Part shown: one piece after another, positions 45,201-54,151 of the stretch
Numbering within the stretch: the stretch's first letter is position 1
How the letters are laid out: each line of letters opens with the position of its first letter
Assembly: GCA_020630575.1 (NCBI GenBank)
Contig: JAHDBD010000011.1
Span: 1-64,000, forward strand
Length of the DNA stretch: 64,000 nt
DNA from: Bernardetia sp.
GTDB taxonomy: Bacteria > Bacteroidota > Bacteroidia > Cytophagales > Bernardetiaceae
Direction of reading: 5' to 3'
Notes under the pieces: model-generated
Database searches by the model: none
What the model saw: the letters and a program-made list of their open reading frames with translations, nothing else
Told to the model about the DNA's origin: nothing
Made by a program: the position numbers and the translations under genes

Positions 45201-47919
45201 TTTTATTTACTCTCTTAGTGATAATTGTACAGATAGTTCAAATATAGAAGTAGTATTTAATGACACTGGATTAGCTACAAAAGATTTTAGTTGTGGTTCT
45301 TTTACTAATACAAATTCAGATATAAGGATTACAGATTTAGCAGGAAATTCTATTATTCTCAATACTATCATTACTTCTGATGATATAGATTTTGATATTC
45401 ACTTATCCTGCTCTCCTTTGAGACCCACTTTGCCTTCCTTTATACAAATACTTGCAACAAATAGTGAGTGTGTTCCTGTATCAGGTCAGGTGACTGTTAC
45501 TTTGGATAATTTAACTACTTATACAAATCTATACTCTAACTATCCTCATACAGTTGTAGGAAATATAGTTACATTTGATTTCGATAACTTAGCTGAATCT
45601 TTACCTAGCTTTTATCCTTATTTTTCTGTTCTTGTTGATTCTTCAGCTAATATTGGAGATTCTATATGTTTTGAAGTAAAAATTGCACCCACAAATGGTG
45701 ATATAGCTTCTACTGTCATTAAGAATTATTGCTTCCCAGTAGTAAATTCTTACGACCCGAACGACAAACAAGTCTATCCACAAGGAATCTGTGATGATAA
45801 ATTTACACAGCGTTCAGACTTACCTCTTACTTATACTATCCGTTTCCAAAATACAGGAAATGCACCTGCTTTGAATGTAAATATTGTGGATTCGTTGAGC
45901 AGTTTATTGGATAGAAGCTCTTTGCGAGTTGTTGGAAGTAGCCATCCGATGGTGGTTGATACGACAGCAAATAATAATGTCATCAATTTTGTTTTCAATG
46001 ATATTAATCTTCCTGATAGCACTTCTAGTCCTGCTTTAAGTCAAGGGTATGTTATTTTTGAACTTGATGAAATTGCAGCACATACAGATACTTCAAGAAT
46101 TGAAAATAAATCCTACATTTATTTTGATACAAATGCTCCAATTATCACAAATACAGTCAAAAATACAATTTTGGATGTATTGCCTTTATGTGATCCTGCT
46201 GGTGGTTCAAACCCACCAATTGCAGATTGTCAGTTGCCAACGAATTTGACAGCAGAAGCACTTTCTGCAACCAAAGCAAAACTTTCTTGGACAACTCCAG
46301 CAAATTCAAATGCTATCAATTATGAAATTTGGAGAAACAACCAGTTATTAGAAACAGTTGTTGCTTCTCAATTATCTTTTGTTGATTCATTATTGAATCC
46401 AAGTACACAGTATACGTATTCTATAAAAGCAATTTGTGGAAATAATACAGCCACTTCAAACTTTGTTCAAGTACGTACAATTCCATCAACGCCAACTTTA
46501 TTCTCTTTAGAAGCTGCTTGTAAAGGAGAAACAGGAACGATTGAAGTTCGTAGTAATGGAGCTGTCTATCGTGTGTATGCTTCTCAAAATGCTGCAAGTC
46601 CGCTTTTTGAAACAAATAATGCAACTATTCAAACGCCTGCTTTGAATGATACAACTACGTTTTATATTTCTGTCGTTGTAAATAGCTTAGAAAGTGAACG
46701 ATTAGAAGTTGTTGTTCCAATTAAAGAAGTATTTGAAGCCATTGTTGAGCAAGGAAGTTTGTTTGAAACGTGTACAAATACATTTACACTTTCAGCTAAT
46801 GAAGTAGAAAATGCTTCTTATCTTTGGTTTAGAGGAAATATCCAAGTAGGAAACACAAGAGCATTGGTTGTTTCTTTTGAAGGAAATTATACTGTAAGAA
46901 TTGAAAGAGAGGGTTGTTTTGCTGTTTCTGAAGCTACAAAAGTGGTGTTTGTTGATGCTCCAACTGCCAAAATAGAACAAGGAAGTGAAGTTTCTTTCTG
47001 TGGAAATGGAATGTTAAATGCACAAGATACAAGCTCAAATGTAACGTATACTTGGTCTCTCAATGGAACAGATGTAGGAACTGGAACATCAATTTCAGTT
47101 TCAGAGTCTGGAAACTATACTTTAACAGCAAGTCAGCCTTCGTGTTTGGATAGTGTGAGTATTGCTGTTACAATTACAGATTTGCCTGCTATGGTTCTTG
47201 CTGCTGATAAAACAGAAATTTGTTCAAGTGAAGAAACAACGCTGTCTGTAACAACTGGCACAGGTTTTACTTACAAGTGGTTCAGAAATCAAACAGCAAT
47301 TTCAAATGATTCATCTACTTTAGTTACTTCTGAAATTGGAACTTACAAAGTAGAAATCACAACAACAGAAGGTTGTCAAGTAGAATCAAATGAAGTAGAA
47401 ATCACAGAAGCACAAGCTCCAGATGCAACGATTACGATAAACAAAGAGAATTCTGTTGACAAAACAATTACTGTTTCGTCTTCTGATTCTATTGTTGCAG
47501 TAGTTTGGTTTAAAGATGGAAATGAAATAGCTAGTTTCAATAATCAGAAAATGATTCAACCAACTGAGAGTGGAAATTACAAAGCAAAAGTAACTTATCT
47601 TTCAGGCTGTGAATTTGAAACGGAAGAAAAAGTCTTTACTTTCGATATAGAAACTGGAATTGAAGAAGAATCTGCAAAAATCTTTACGGTTTATCCAAAT
47701 CCAAATACTGGTTCATTCAAAGTAGAATTTGCTACCACAACCAATCAAAAGACAAATCTTGTTGTAGTAGATGCACTGGGTAGAACTATTTACAGTAAAG
47801 AAATTTCTAGAAACGAAAAAACTACTAACATTGCACTTCCAAAAATAAGTGCAGGTGTTTATGTAGTCCAGATTGTTTCTCAAGGAAAAGTATATACAGA
47901 ACAACTCGTTATTCAATAA
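42289..47919 (+). CDS. Giant T9SS-secreted protein with delta-60 repeats
   Basis: The 1876-residue product has a signal peptide (LLFVCAVFLLSNFYSFSAFG). About 750 residues hold a dozen or more delta-60/DUF5122 beta-propeller repeats of the form GKIIVAGRFTTFN...RLNSDGSLDNTFNIGTGF. Then come a CPNTTTTLEV-type Ig-like module, cadherin-like stretches, the SYDPNDKQVYPQG domain common in Cytophagales exoproteins, a fibronectin-type-III-like module (about 1295-1375, LPTNLTAEALSATKAKLSWT) and several Ig-like modules. It ends in a type A sorting domain, FTVYPNPNTGSFKVEF...GVYVVQIVSQGK. ATG 42289 is preferred to the adjacent TTG. It is probably a surface adhesin or matrix protein. Confidence 0.9.
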   Translation: MTKSYSNLRSLLFVCAVFLLSNFYSFSAFGQCNPAANDPSFNPDDVGFGNIRGTNDIANSAVKQLDGKVIIGGKFTKYNLNNVNKLVRIFPNGDIDTSFDTDGVGFGVDAYINDMALQSDGKVIAVGVGNFGNISGVPVVSIIRLNPDGSRDTSFDTGTGFFEATSNFISVEYVKIQSDGKILLSGIFNFYNGTPVSNFIRLNSDGTLDTSFVPPNTISFVDAIEVLDNDQILVTTSPFVGGQFSFKLLRLNQNGDQDNTFVAAEFDSFTSVITKAPNGKILVGGRFTSYDGYASRGIVRLEGDGTVDNSFISGVLPTSSTPSPNVDNIIINQDNDITIAGSFDNYMGASLLHSRQYARLNPDGTLDYLHDSNFISFEGGNARSMIELEQGRMLVVGDLGTTFDRSFLGIADFDNVMIINRNGKDDKSFNILTGIDTEPEDVIVVGNQIYIAGNINYYNGKSVRGIAKLNLNGELDTTYTPIPMIDPISQIALSPSRNRLLIKIGGFYYGNPTSQIMKINLDGTIDNSFSNTLNSPQEFTFQNDGKILISGEYSTGLDPNYLYRLNENGSRDYSFVSGSGFNNLVTVIKQQNDGKILVGGYFSSYKNIPVRNLVRLLPNGDLDTSFDIGTGFNEFIGDVVVQNDGKIIVAGRFTTFNSQPKGKIIRLNSDGSLDNTFNIGTGFHLGTIINVVLQSNGKILFNAPSNSLNGNPVSSGSLMRLNVDGSIDYSFVTDTGVNNIVEQEDGKLILVGDFSSINGVGRNGIARIVGDNIFEPTNNTDFDDQFDVCPNTTTTLEVFNSGTAYWYDSPMSTTSIHTGSSFTTPILTADSTYFYVQDSVAGCGSSSRLEMLVVTSQRLRANAQDYTAYLDSMGNVEISAIQLDSLSRPACNDSIVSYTFRDTGLETRSYSCADSNVVHEIWLQITDNNGNIDTAQAFIQVKDTIAPAVQTQPFAISLATSTSVVTINARDFIYSLSDNCTDSSNIEVVFNDTGLATKDFSCGSFTNTNSDIRITDLAGNSIILNTIITSDDIDFDIHLSCSPLRPTLPSFIQILATNSECVPVSGQVTVTLDNLTTYTNLYSNYPHTVVGNIVTFDFDNLAESLPSFYPYFSVLVDSSANIGDSICFEVKIAPTNGDIASTVIKNYCFPVVNSYDPNDKQVYPQGICDDKFTQRSDLPLTYTIRFQNTGNAPALNVNIVDSLSSLLDRSSLRVVGSSHPMVVDTTANNNVINFVFNDINLPDSTSSPALSQGYVIFELDEIAAHTDTSRIENKSYIYFDTNAPIITNTVKNTILDVLPLCDPAGGSNPPIADCQLPTNLTAEALSATKAKLSWTTPANSNAINYEIWRNNQLLETVVASQLSFVDSLLNPSTQYTYSIKAICGNNTATSNFVQVRTIPSTPTLFSLEAACKGETGTIEVRSNGAVYRVYASQNAASPLFETNNATIQTPALNDTTTFYISVVVNSLESERLEVVVPIKEVFEAIVEQGSLFETCTNTFTLSANEVENASYLWFRGNIQVGNTRALVVSFEGNYTVRIEREGCFAVSEATKVVFVDAPTAKIEQGSEVSFCGNGMLNAQDTSSNVTYTWSLNGTDVGTGTSISVSESGNYTLTASQPSCLDSVSIAVTITDLPAMVLAADKTEICSSEETTLSVTTGTGFTYKWFRNQTAISNDSSTLVTSEIGTYKVEITTTEGCQVESNEVEITEAQAPDATITINKENSVDKTITVSSSDSIVAVVWFKDGNEIASFNNQKMIQPTESGNYKAKVTYLSGCEFETEEKVFTFDIETGIEEESAKIFTVYPNPNTGSFKVEFATTTNQKTNLVVVDALGRTIYSKEISRNEKTTNIALPKISAGVYVVQIVSQGKVYTEQLVIQ

Positions 47920-47946
47920 AAAATAATTGTATAATCCTGAAAAAAG

Positions 47947-47988
47947 AAAAATCAGGCAGTCTTATAGATTGCCTGATTTTTATTTTTT
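47947..47988 (+). terminator. Terminator after delta-60 gene
   Basis: AAAAATCAGGCA pairs with TGCCTGATTTTT, followed by a T-run. A closely similar hairpin (ATCAGGCA core) occurs at 55624-55655, and the 35 bases after each are also similar. Confidence 0.85.
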
Positions 47989-47989
47989 A

Positions 47990-48780
47990 GAGGTTCTTAA
48001 TTGAATATTTTCTTCTTGATAAACTGGGTAAAGCAAGACCTCAAAAAACAAACTCATTCAGTTCCTTTTTGAGTTCTTTCCATTGATGAAAGAGGTGGTT
48101 CATGTAGGTGTAAAACGTTTGTTATGATGGAGTTCAAAGAGTGGAATAGAACTTTTAATAGCTAAAAAAATACTCACCTAAACCTTATAGGAAGTAAAGA
48201 ATACTTCTCTAGATAAAATACAAAAGTTTCAAAAATACCAAATGAAACTATTTGATAACCCACCATTCACTCACAAAAATACAGATAAAATCTGCTGTTC
48301 TTGTAAACTCAAAGAAAGGCATTAGATAATTTTTTCTAAAACAAATAATTGAATTTTTCCAATACTAGCTTTGACGTAATGTTAAAAAGACATTTTTTTT
48401 CGCAGGCAACCTACGTATATGTAAATGGTAAGAAGCTAGTAAACTTTTCGCAGAGGCAAGAATTTACTCTTTCTCTTATCCAAGCAGGTACTACATTTCA
48501 AGAAGACCAACTCAAAACGAAAGAAAAATCTATTTTAAAACTATTAGCATGACTTAGAACACTCAGTTTAGCACTTTTTAATACCTTAAAACCTAAGAAT
48601 ATGGTAGAACAACTGGAAAATTTTCAAGATGATTTTAGAATTCTACTCAACTTTCTTAGACAACTCAACTTTTTATAAGAAAACCCTGATTTTTTTGATA
48701 AGTTTACGTACATAGAGGGAAAAATAGTTAGATTGAAAATGTGATGATTTACAAGTATAACTATTTTGACCTCTTTTTAA
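47990..48780. pseudogene. Decayed DNA, probably old transposase remains
   Basis: Nearly 900 bases without an intact gene. On the plus strand a frame at 48349-48552 (ATG 48379; contains VYVNGKKLVNFSQRQEFTL) is stopped by TGA. It then reads on in the same frame as LRTLSLALFNTLKPKNMVEQLENFQDDF to 48678, as if a Trp codon had mutated. The stretch 47990-48030 resembles 55664-55700, which borders an IS3 remnant. I do not recognise the family; a fossil insertion sequence is the most likely reading. Confidence 0.4.
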
Positions 48781-48826
48781 AAAATAAATGACAATTCTTA
48801 AATAAGTTCGCTGTTTATCATTTTGT

Positions 48827-50305
48827 TTGTTTCTTTTTCGCCCAAAACAAAAAACGACATTATATTTTGGGCTTTTGACTTTCTTTTTAGGAGTTATTCA
48901 TCTGATTTTTGCAGACCATTATTTCTACGAATATCTTCATTTACATACAAATTTTGATTCAAGTCTTCAACCAAGATTCTATTACGGTTCGTTTTTCTTG
49001 CTTTTTCCAACAGCTATTTTGTATTTACAATCACTTTATCCAAGAGAGGCTAAAAAGTTTATGTTTCCTGTTTCTGGAGGTTTGGCTGCTTTGAGTCTGT
49101 TGTTTTTGCTTTTACCAACTTATATTTTCCTTCAATTTATACAGTATTTACAGATTGTTCAGATGGTTATTGCAATCCTTTTTGGTGTAATTATATTAGG
49201 AACAGCTATTTACAAAAAACGAGATGAAACGCTTTGGCAAACTCTAGGTATTACATTTTTACTGCTTACAGGCATACATGATGGACTAAATACAGTAGGA
49301 ATTTCGCTGACCTCATATTTTGATTTGATTCAATTTGGCTTTGGTGCTTTTATTCTTTTACAAATGGGAATTCTTGCCAAACGTTTTTCAACAGCTTTTA
49401 ATAGAGTAGAAGATTTAACAATAAATTTGGAACGCAAAGTAACTGAAAGAACTCTTGAAGTAAATGAGCGAAATACTGAATTAGAACAACAAAGTCACGT
49501 TTTGGAAGAGAAAAATCAACATATTACAGATTCCATTCGTTATGCTGCACGAATTCAGCAATCAATTTTAGGAGATAAAAATGGTTTAGATGATTTATTT
49601 CTTGATAGTTTTGTATTGTTTAAACCTCGTGATATTGTTTCTGGTGATTTTTATTGGTTTTCTAAAGTGATTGTTAATGAAAAAATACATTCTATTGTTG
49701 TTTGTGCAGATTGTACAGGTCATGGCGTTCCAGGGGCATTTATGACTGTTATGGGAAATGATTTATTGACAGAAATTGTAATTAATAAACAAGTAACTCA
49801 GCCAAATGAAGTTTTAAAACTTCTTGATGAAAAAGTAGAAGCTACATTTAGAAATCAGAATACTAGAGATGGAATGGATATTTCTATTATTAATTATTGC
49901 CACACAACCCGAACAGTAAAGTTTGCAGGCGCAAAAAATCCATTGTATTTGGTAGAACACGGAACAATACAAGAAATAAAAGGCTCAAAACATGCTATTG
50001 GAGGAGGAAAGTCAAATTATAAACAGCGAAAAGAAAAGAGCTTTGAAACCTCTACATTTATTCTTCCTTCTCAAACAACACTTTATATGGCAAGTGATGG
50101 TTTTCAAGACCAATTTGGAAAGCCAAAAGATGGACAGAGTGAAGTTAGAAAATTCATGAAAAAACGTTTTAGAGAGCTTTTGTTAAAAGTCAGTAAACTT
50201 CCTATTTCAGAACAAGAAAATACCTTAAATCAGATTTTGGAAGACTGGCAACAAAATGAAAAACAAACAGATGATATTTTAGTAATGGGAATTTATATAG
50301 AGTAA
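48827..50305 (+). CDS. 7TM-DISM/SpoIIE phosphatase, 5'-truncated
   Basis: The frame opens in the middle of a 7TMR-DISM transmembrane domain (FLFRPKQKTTLYFGLLTFF, then about five more helices to residue 190). A coiled coil follows (VEDLTINLERKVTERTLEVNERN), then a SpoIIE-type PP2C domain (about 255-492) with FKPRDIVSGDFYW, DCTGHGVPGAFM, RDGMDIS and MASDGFQDQFG. There is no ATG near the start: TTG 48827 is the first candidate. Just upstream, in another phase, bases 48792-48826 read QFLNKFAVYHFV, which looks like the missing preceding helix with a one-base frameshift. The extracellular sensor is absent; it may be the fragment at 36381-37010. The phosphatase metal ligands look intact. Confidence 0.82.
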   Translation: MFLFRPKQKTTLYFGLLTFFLGVIHLIFADHYFYEYLHLHTNFDSSLQPRFYYGSFFLLFPTAILYLQSLYPREAKKFMFPVSGGLAALSLLFLLLPTYIFLQFIQYLQIVQMVIAILFGVIILGTAIYKKRDETLWQTLGITFLLLTGIHDGLNTVGISLTSYFDLIQFGFGAFILLQMGILAKRFSTAFNRVEDLTINLERKVTERTLEVNERNTELEQQSHVLEEKNQHITDSIRYAARIQQSILGDKNGLDDLFLDSFVLFKPRDIVSGDFYWFSKVIVNEKIHSIVVCADCTGHGVPGAFMTVMGNDLLTEIVINKQVTQPNEVLKLLDEKVEATFRNQNTRDGMDISIINYCHTTRTVKFAGAKNPLYLVEHGTIQEIKGSKHAIGGGKSNYKQRKEKSFETSTFILPSQTTLYMASDGFQDQFGKPKDGQSEVRKFMKKRFRELLLKVSKLPISEQENTLNQILEDWQQNEKQTDDILVMGIYIE

Positions 50306-50450
50306 ATTTAAAATAGGTTTTATTCAGTAAAAAAAGTATTTTTGTTTAAAGAAAAATGGCAGTACATTATTTAATTTGCTTAATTATATTGATAAAATTA
50401 AATTCTGTATTTTTTTTAATTCAAAATTTATACAAAAGAATACACATAGA

Positions 50451-50861
50451 ATGAAAATTGAAACTTGCCGAAAAGAATACTACTCTACACATATAGATTT
50501 TGAGAAAAATAGAATGTATTTTGCTGCTCTAGGACATTGGAGAGGAGTACAAGATTTTGAAGACTTTGAGCAATTATGGATAGATATGTCCAAAAAAATG
50601 AAGCCAAATTATACCCTTTGTGCTGATTTGAGACTAATGCCTATTTTTAGCCGTGAAATAGAAGATTTATTTAGTAAAATACAAAAATATTTAATTAATA
50701 ATGGACTTTTAAATATGGCAGAAGTAATCCCTTTAAATGATATATCAGATTTACAGTTTCATAGAATGTCAGAAAAAAATAAGATGCCTACCAATAAATT
50801 TAAAACAATGGAAGAAGCTGAAAATTATCTTGATAAATTAGTAGCTAATTTGAACGAATAA
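50451..50861 (+). CDS. Small STAS-like paralog 1 (136 aa)
   Basis: First of three tandem paralogs. Shared pattern: YYS/H...D..KNR.Y near residues 10-25, a tryptophan region (HWRGVQDFEDFEQLW), then YTLCADLRLMPIFSREIEDLF, NNGLLNMAEVIPLNDISDLQ and a C-terminal MEEAENYLDKL. The alternating strand/helix layout and size suggest a STAS/SpoIIAA-like fold, but I cannot name the family with certainty. ATG 50451 matches the paralogs; an earlier in-frame start at 50376 would add an unrelated AT-rich leader. It lies 145 bases after a SpoIIE phosphatase gene. Confidence 0.65.
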   Translation: MKIETCRKEYYSTHIDFEKNRMYFAALGHWRGVQDFEDFEQLWIDMSKKMKPNYTLCADLRLMPIFSREIEDLFSKIQKYLINNGLLNMAEVIPLNDISDLQFHRMSEKNKMPTNKFKTMEEAENYLDKLVANLNE

Positions 50862-51007
50862 TTTTTTAGTCAAGAAGTTGAAAATTAATTTTAGATAAGT
50901 GAGAAAAATCAAAAAACAAATGTGTGAAATTTTAGTTAGTGGAATTTAATTAAAAAACAAAATTTAAAAAAGCTATTCTCTTTAATGAGAAAGACGAAGA
51001 TCTGAAA

Positions 51008-51418
51008 ATGAAAGTAGATATTGCAAAGACTGAATATTATCACATACAAATAGATAAAACAAAAAACAGAGCTTATTTTTATGTTCTTGCTCCTTGGAGC
51101 GGAATAGAAGATTTTTCTACTTTCTTTGAAGAGTGGAAACAAGCTGTTGAATTGCTTGAAACTAATTTTACAATTCTGTCTGATTTGAGAGTAATGCCAA
51201 TTTTATCTAAAGAAATTGAAGCTCTATTTTCTAAAACACATAATTATTTTATAGAAAAAGGATTATTTCATGTGGCAGAAGTAGCAGCAATCAATGATAT
51301 TTCTAATATACAAATTGATCGTTTAGAAAATAAAAATAATATTCCCAAAAATATGTTTCCTTCTCTTGAGCAAGCAGAAGAATACCTCAATCAACAAGAA
51401 AAAAAGTATAAAAATTAG
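51008..51418 (+). CDS. Small STAS-like paralog 2 (136 aa)
   Basis: Second tandem paralog, co-linear with the first along its whole length. Conserved blocks are YYHIQIDKTKNRAYF, FFEEWKQAVELL, FTILSDLRVMPILSKEIEALF, GLFHVAEVAAINDISNIQ and EQAEEYLNQ. It is separated by about 145 bases from paralog 1 and 63 bases from paralog 3. It has no signal peptide and is predicted cytosolic. The invariant DLR.MPI.S segment is a candidate functional site; a Ser there could be a phosphorylation site, which is only inferred. Confidence 0.65.
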   Translation: MKVDIAKTEYYHIQIDKTKNRAYFYVLAPWSGIEDFSTFFEEWKQAVELLETNFTILSDLRVMPILSKEIEALFSKTHNYFIEKGLFHVAEVAAINDISNIQIDRLENKNNIPKNMFPSLEQAEEYLNQQEKKYKN

Positions 51419-51442
51419 GAGAATAACATCATAAATAAATTC

Positions 51443-51450
51443 TATCTTTG
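51443..51450 (+). promoter_or_regulatory. -7 box (TATCTTTG) before paralog 3
   Basis: A perfect TATCTTTG box lies 31 bases before ATG 51482, so paralog 3 may be transcribed separately from paralogs 1 and 2. Confidence 0.5.
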
Positions 51451-51481
51451 TGAACTTACTTATAATTATTAGAAATTGTTT

Positions 51482-51889
51482 ATGAAAAATCAAGTATCAG
51501 AAAATTCTTATTACAAATTAGTCGTAGATTATTCAAAAAATAGAGTCTACCTTTCTATACTCAAAAAATGGAATGATGAAGAAGCTTTTTCTCATTTTTT
51601 TGAAGAATGGCAGGAAATAATAAGTAAAATAACTGTAGACTTTACCATCATTTGTGATTTTCGTTTGATGCCCATTTTATCTCGCCAAATGGTAAAAGTT
51701 TTTGAAAATATGCAAGAGTATGTAATCAGAAATGGACTTTGTCATATTGCTGAAATTGTAGCAGAAAATGATATTTCTAATTTGCAAATGGCTCGTGTTG
51801 CTCAACATTCTGGAGTTCCAATAAGTAGATTCGAAACATACGAACTAGCTGATAGATATTTAGATAAGTTTTTGGATGAATGTAGATAA
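51482..51889 (+). CDS. Small STAS-like paralog 3 (135 aa)
   Basis: Third tandem paralog, with the same blocks: YYKLVVDYSKNRVYL, FFEEWQEIISKI, FTIICDFRLMPILSRQMVKVF, GLCHIAEIVAENDISNLQMARV and ADRYLDKFL. Start at ATG 51482; a TTG six bases earlier is less likely. It converges with the second SpoIIE phosphatase gene (77 bases between stops). The triplication beside two phosphatases of the SpoIIE family suggests substrates or anti-sigma antagonist-like partners. Confidence 0.65.
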   Translation: MKNQVSENSYYKLVVDYSKNRVYLSILKKWNDEEAFSHFFEEWQEIISKITVDFTIICDFRLMPILSRQMVKVFENMQEYVIRNGLCHIAEIVAENDISNLQMARVAQHSGVPISRFETYELADRYLDKFLDECR

Positions 51890-51965
51890 AACATAGAACC
51901 TTGTTTAAGAATGGATATTTTATGGAAGAATGAATGCTTTATTTATGTTCTTAAACAATTTCTAA

Positions 51966-53513
51966 CTAACTTCGATAATTTTCTTCATACAAAATTTTTC
52001 GAATTTCTAATTGTTTTTGAATAATCTCATCATTTATTTTATCATCATTATATTCATTTTCAATTATTTGTTCTTCTATGCTCTTTGTTTTTTCTTGCGA
52101 TTCATTAGGATTGATTTTAAATCCAAGTATGGTAACATCGTCAGTTTGTTTATTTAGATTTCTCCATTTAAAAAGAGTTCTTTTAAAGACAAGACGCTGT
52201 TTTTTCATAGGCTGCTCATAAATTTCTAGTAGAAGTTTTCTTAAATTTTTACTATAAAATTTTGTATTGTTTTTTCCTCCAAATTGATCTTGATAACCAT
52301 CAGAATACATATAAAAAGTAGTTGGAATAGAAATATCTATCTGATGATTTGTAAAATCTCTAGGTATAAACTTACGAGTAAATGTTTGTCCTATACTCAT
52401 TCTGTCTCCTTTTATAGCCTTTATTTTTCCATTTTGTATATAAGTAAGAGGAGCTTTAGCACCAGCAAAAGAAAGTTGATTTTGAGTACTATCAATTGTA
52501 CAAATAGAAATATCCATTCCATCTCTCACATCATTTCTACTGATAAATAGTGTAGAAAAATAATCTTGTAAAGCATCTAAAATAAGAGAAGGTTGTGTAA
52601 TTCCTTTTTCTATAATACTATTCAAAAGGCTTTCTCCTATCATTGTAAGCATTGCCCCTGGAACGCCATGCCCTGTACAGTCTCCAAGAGCAATTATTTT
52701 TTTGTTTTTTACCTCTTTACACCAAAAAAAATCGCCTGAAATAATGTCTTTAGGGCTATAAAATACCATATAATTTTCATTTCCCAAAATTTGAGTTAAT
52801 TCCTTTGATGAAGGAAGCATTGCTTCTTGAATACGCAGGGCATACTTAATGCTATCCATTGTATGTGTATTGGCTTTACTTAATTTTTCAGATTGTGTCT
52901 TTAATTCTTCTGTTTGTTGAGAAAGTTCGGTATTTGAAGCTATAAATTTTCTAGCTGATTCGCTTGCTACATAATTGAAATAAGCTGTAATTGTGACTAC
53001 CATCGTACCCGAACTTATTAAATTCATTACTCCAAATGTAAATTTTCCAGTTTCTGAAATTTCTTGTAGAGGTAAAAAATTAGAAGTATAAAAATAAAGA
53101 GCTAGATAAGAAAAAAAAGCAATCCCATTAGAAATATAAGAAGTCATACCAAAACGACCTGTTAAAAACGAAGTCATCATTGCCAAAAATAGGTAATAAT
53201 GAAAGTTAGAATCCCAGCCTATAATAATAACTGCACAAATAGCGTGAAGAATAATTTCTCCTATAGCAACAGTTAATAGTGTAGACGTATTTGAGTCAAT
53301 TTGTCTGTTTGCCATAAAAATAACAGCAAAAAGAAAACAACTAGCTATATTAAAATAGGCCATTGAATATACTCCAAAAATTATAAAGCATATCAAAAAT
53401 ACTACATGAGCAGAAAAACCTAAAACTCCTACCATCGTAAGAATAGCAAAATCTCGGTGCTTTTCAGGAGCTAAGTGTTTTGGAACACGTAAAAATGGAA
53501 TAGAATCTAGCAT
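51966..53513 (-). CDS. Membrane SpoIIE-type protein phosphatase
   Basis: The 515-residue protein has about six N-terminal transmembrane helices (to residue 190). A short coiled coil follows (ASNTELSQQTEELKTQSEKLSKAN), then a SpoIIE/PP2C catalytic domain (about 225-460) with YSPKDIISGDFFW, DCTGHGVPGAMLTM, RDGMDIS, YSDGYQDQFGG and QTDDVTILGF. A 40-residue charged tail follows. Such enzymes remove phosphate from serine in anti-anti-sigma or similar partners. It faces the three STAS-like paralogs and resembles the phosphatase at 48827 in its output domain but has a different sensor region. Confidence 0.88.
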   Translation of the reverse strand: MLDSIPFLRVPKHLAPEKHRDFAILTMVGVLGFSAHVVFLICFIIFGVYSMAYFNIASCFLFAVIFMANRQIDSNTSTLLTVAIGEIILHAICAVIIIGWDSNFHYYLFLAMMTSFLTGRFGMTSYISNGIAFFSYLALYFYTSNFLPLQEISETGKFTFGVMNLISSGTMVVTITAYFNYVASESARKFIASNTELSQQTEELKTQSEKLSKANTHTMDSIKYALRIQEAMLPSSKELTQILGNENYMVFYSPKDIISGDFFWCKEVKNKKIIALGDCTGHGVPGAMLTMIGESLLNSIIEKGITQPSLILDALQDYFSTLFISRNDVRDGMDISICTIDSTQNQLSFAGAKAPLTYIQNGKIKAIKGDRMSIGQTFTRKFIPRDFTNHQIDISIPTTFYMYSDGYQDQFGGKNNTKFYSKNLRKLLLEIYEQPMKKQRLVFKRTLFKWRNLNKQTDDVTILGFKINPNESQEKTKSIEEQIIENEYNDDKINDEIIQKQLEIRKILYEENYRS

Positions 53514-53915
53514 GAACTATCTAAGAGAGTTTGAAAAATGACTATTGCCTTCTTTGTAACTTGTTTTTTATTAAATAACATACAAAAAATAATGATTGAA
53601 AAATAGTATAAAGGCTAGGAGGTAATAGTTGAAGACATAACTAGATTATATAGATATAGTTTTATAAATTTTCTGATTTATTAGAAAAATTATATAAAAT
53701 TAGAAATTATTTTATTCCATTTGTCTTAATTTTTCAGCTTTTGCAATTGCTATATTTCTTTTCTTTTGAATAGAAGCCGAAATTAAGAATACTTATTTCA
53801 TACAAAATCCAAATAGGAATTCCGATTAGACACTCACTAATTACGTCTGGAGGAGTATAAGAGCTATAGCCGTTGTTGGTGTCCCTACCAACGACCATTA
53901 AGAAAGGAAGTCAAA

Positions 53916-54101
53916 GTGAACCTTCAAAAAAGAAAACTTTTTAAAATATCAGTTGTCAATTATAAAAAAGATAAAACGCCTTATACTTGTCAAGTTCAAA
54001 TCTTTCCTCTTTGTTCTAATGAAGTCACTCATTTTATGGCTCTAAAAACACAAAATAAGATAAATCTAGTAAAGGACGATAAAATAATTCAAAACCATTA
54101 A
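53916..54101 (+). pseudogene. PAS/PAC domain fragment
   Basis: The 61-codon frame (GTG start, no good ATG) reads VVNYKKDKTPYTCQVQIFPLCSNEVTHFMALKTQ, the last strands of a PAS domain, with no output domain and no N-terminal half. It is probably a remnant of a sensor kinase or similar protein. The 400 bases before it (53514-53915) hold nothing I can identify. A terminator hairpin follows. Confidence 0.5.
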
Positions 54102-54107
54102 ACAAAA

Positions 54108-54145
54108 AAACACTACCTTTGCAGCTTGAAAAGGTGGTGTTTTTT
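54108..54145 (+). terminator. Terminator hairpin before the cobalamin riboswitch
   Basis: AACACTACCTTT pairs with AAAGGTGGTGTT (one G-U pair), with a following T-run. Its left arm also contains TACCTTTG (54114-54121), a good -7 box that could start the riboswitch transcript. Confidence 0.65.
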
Positions 54146-54151
54146 ATATAA

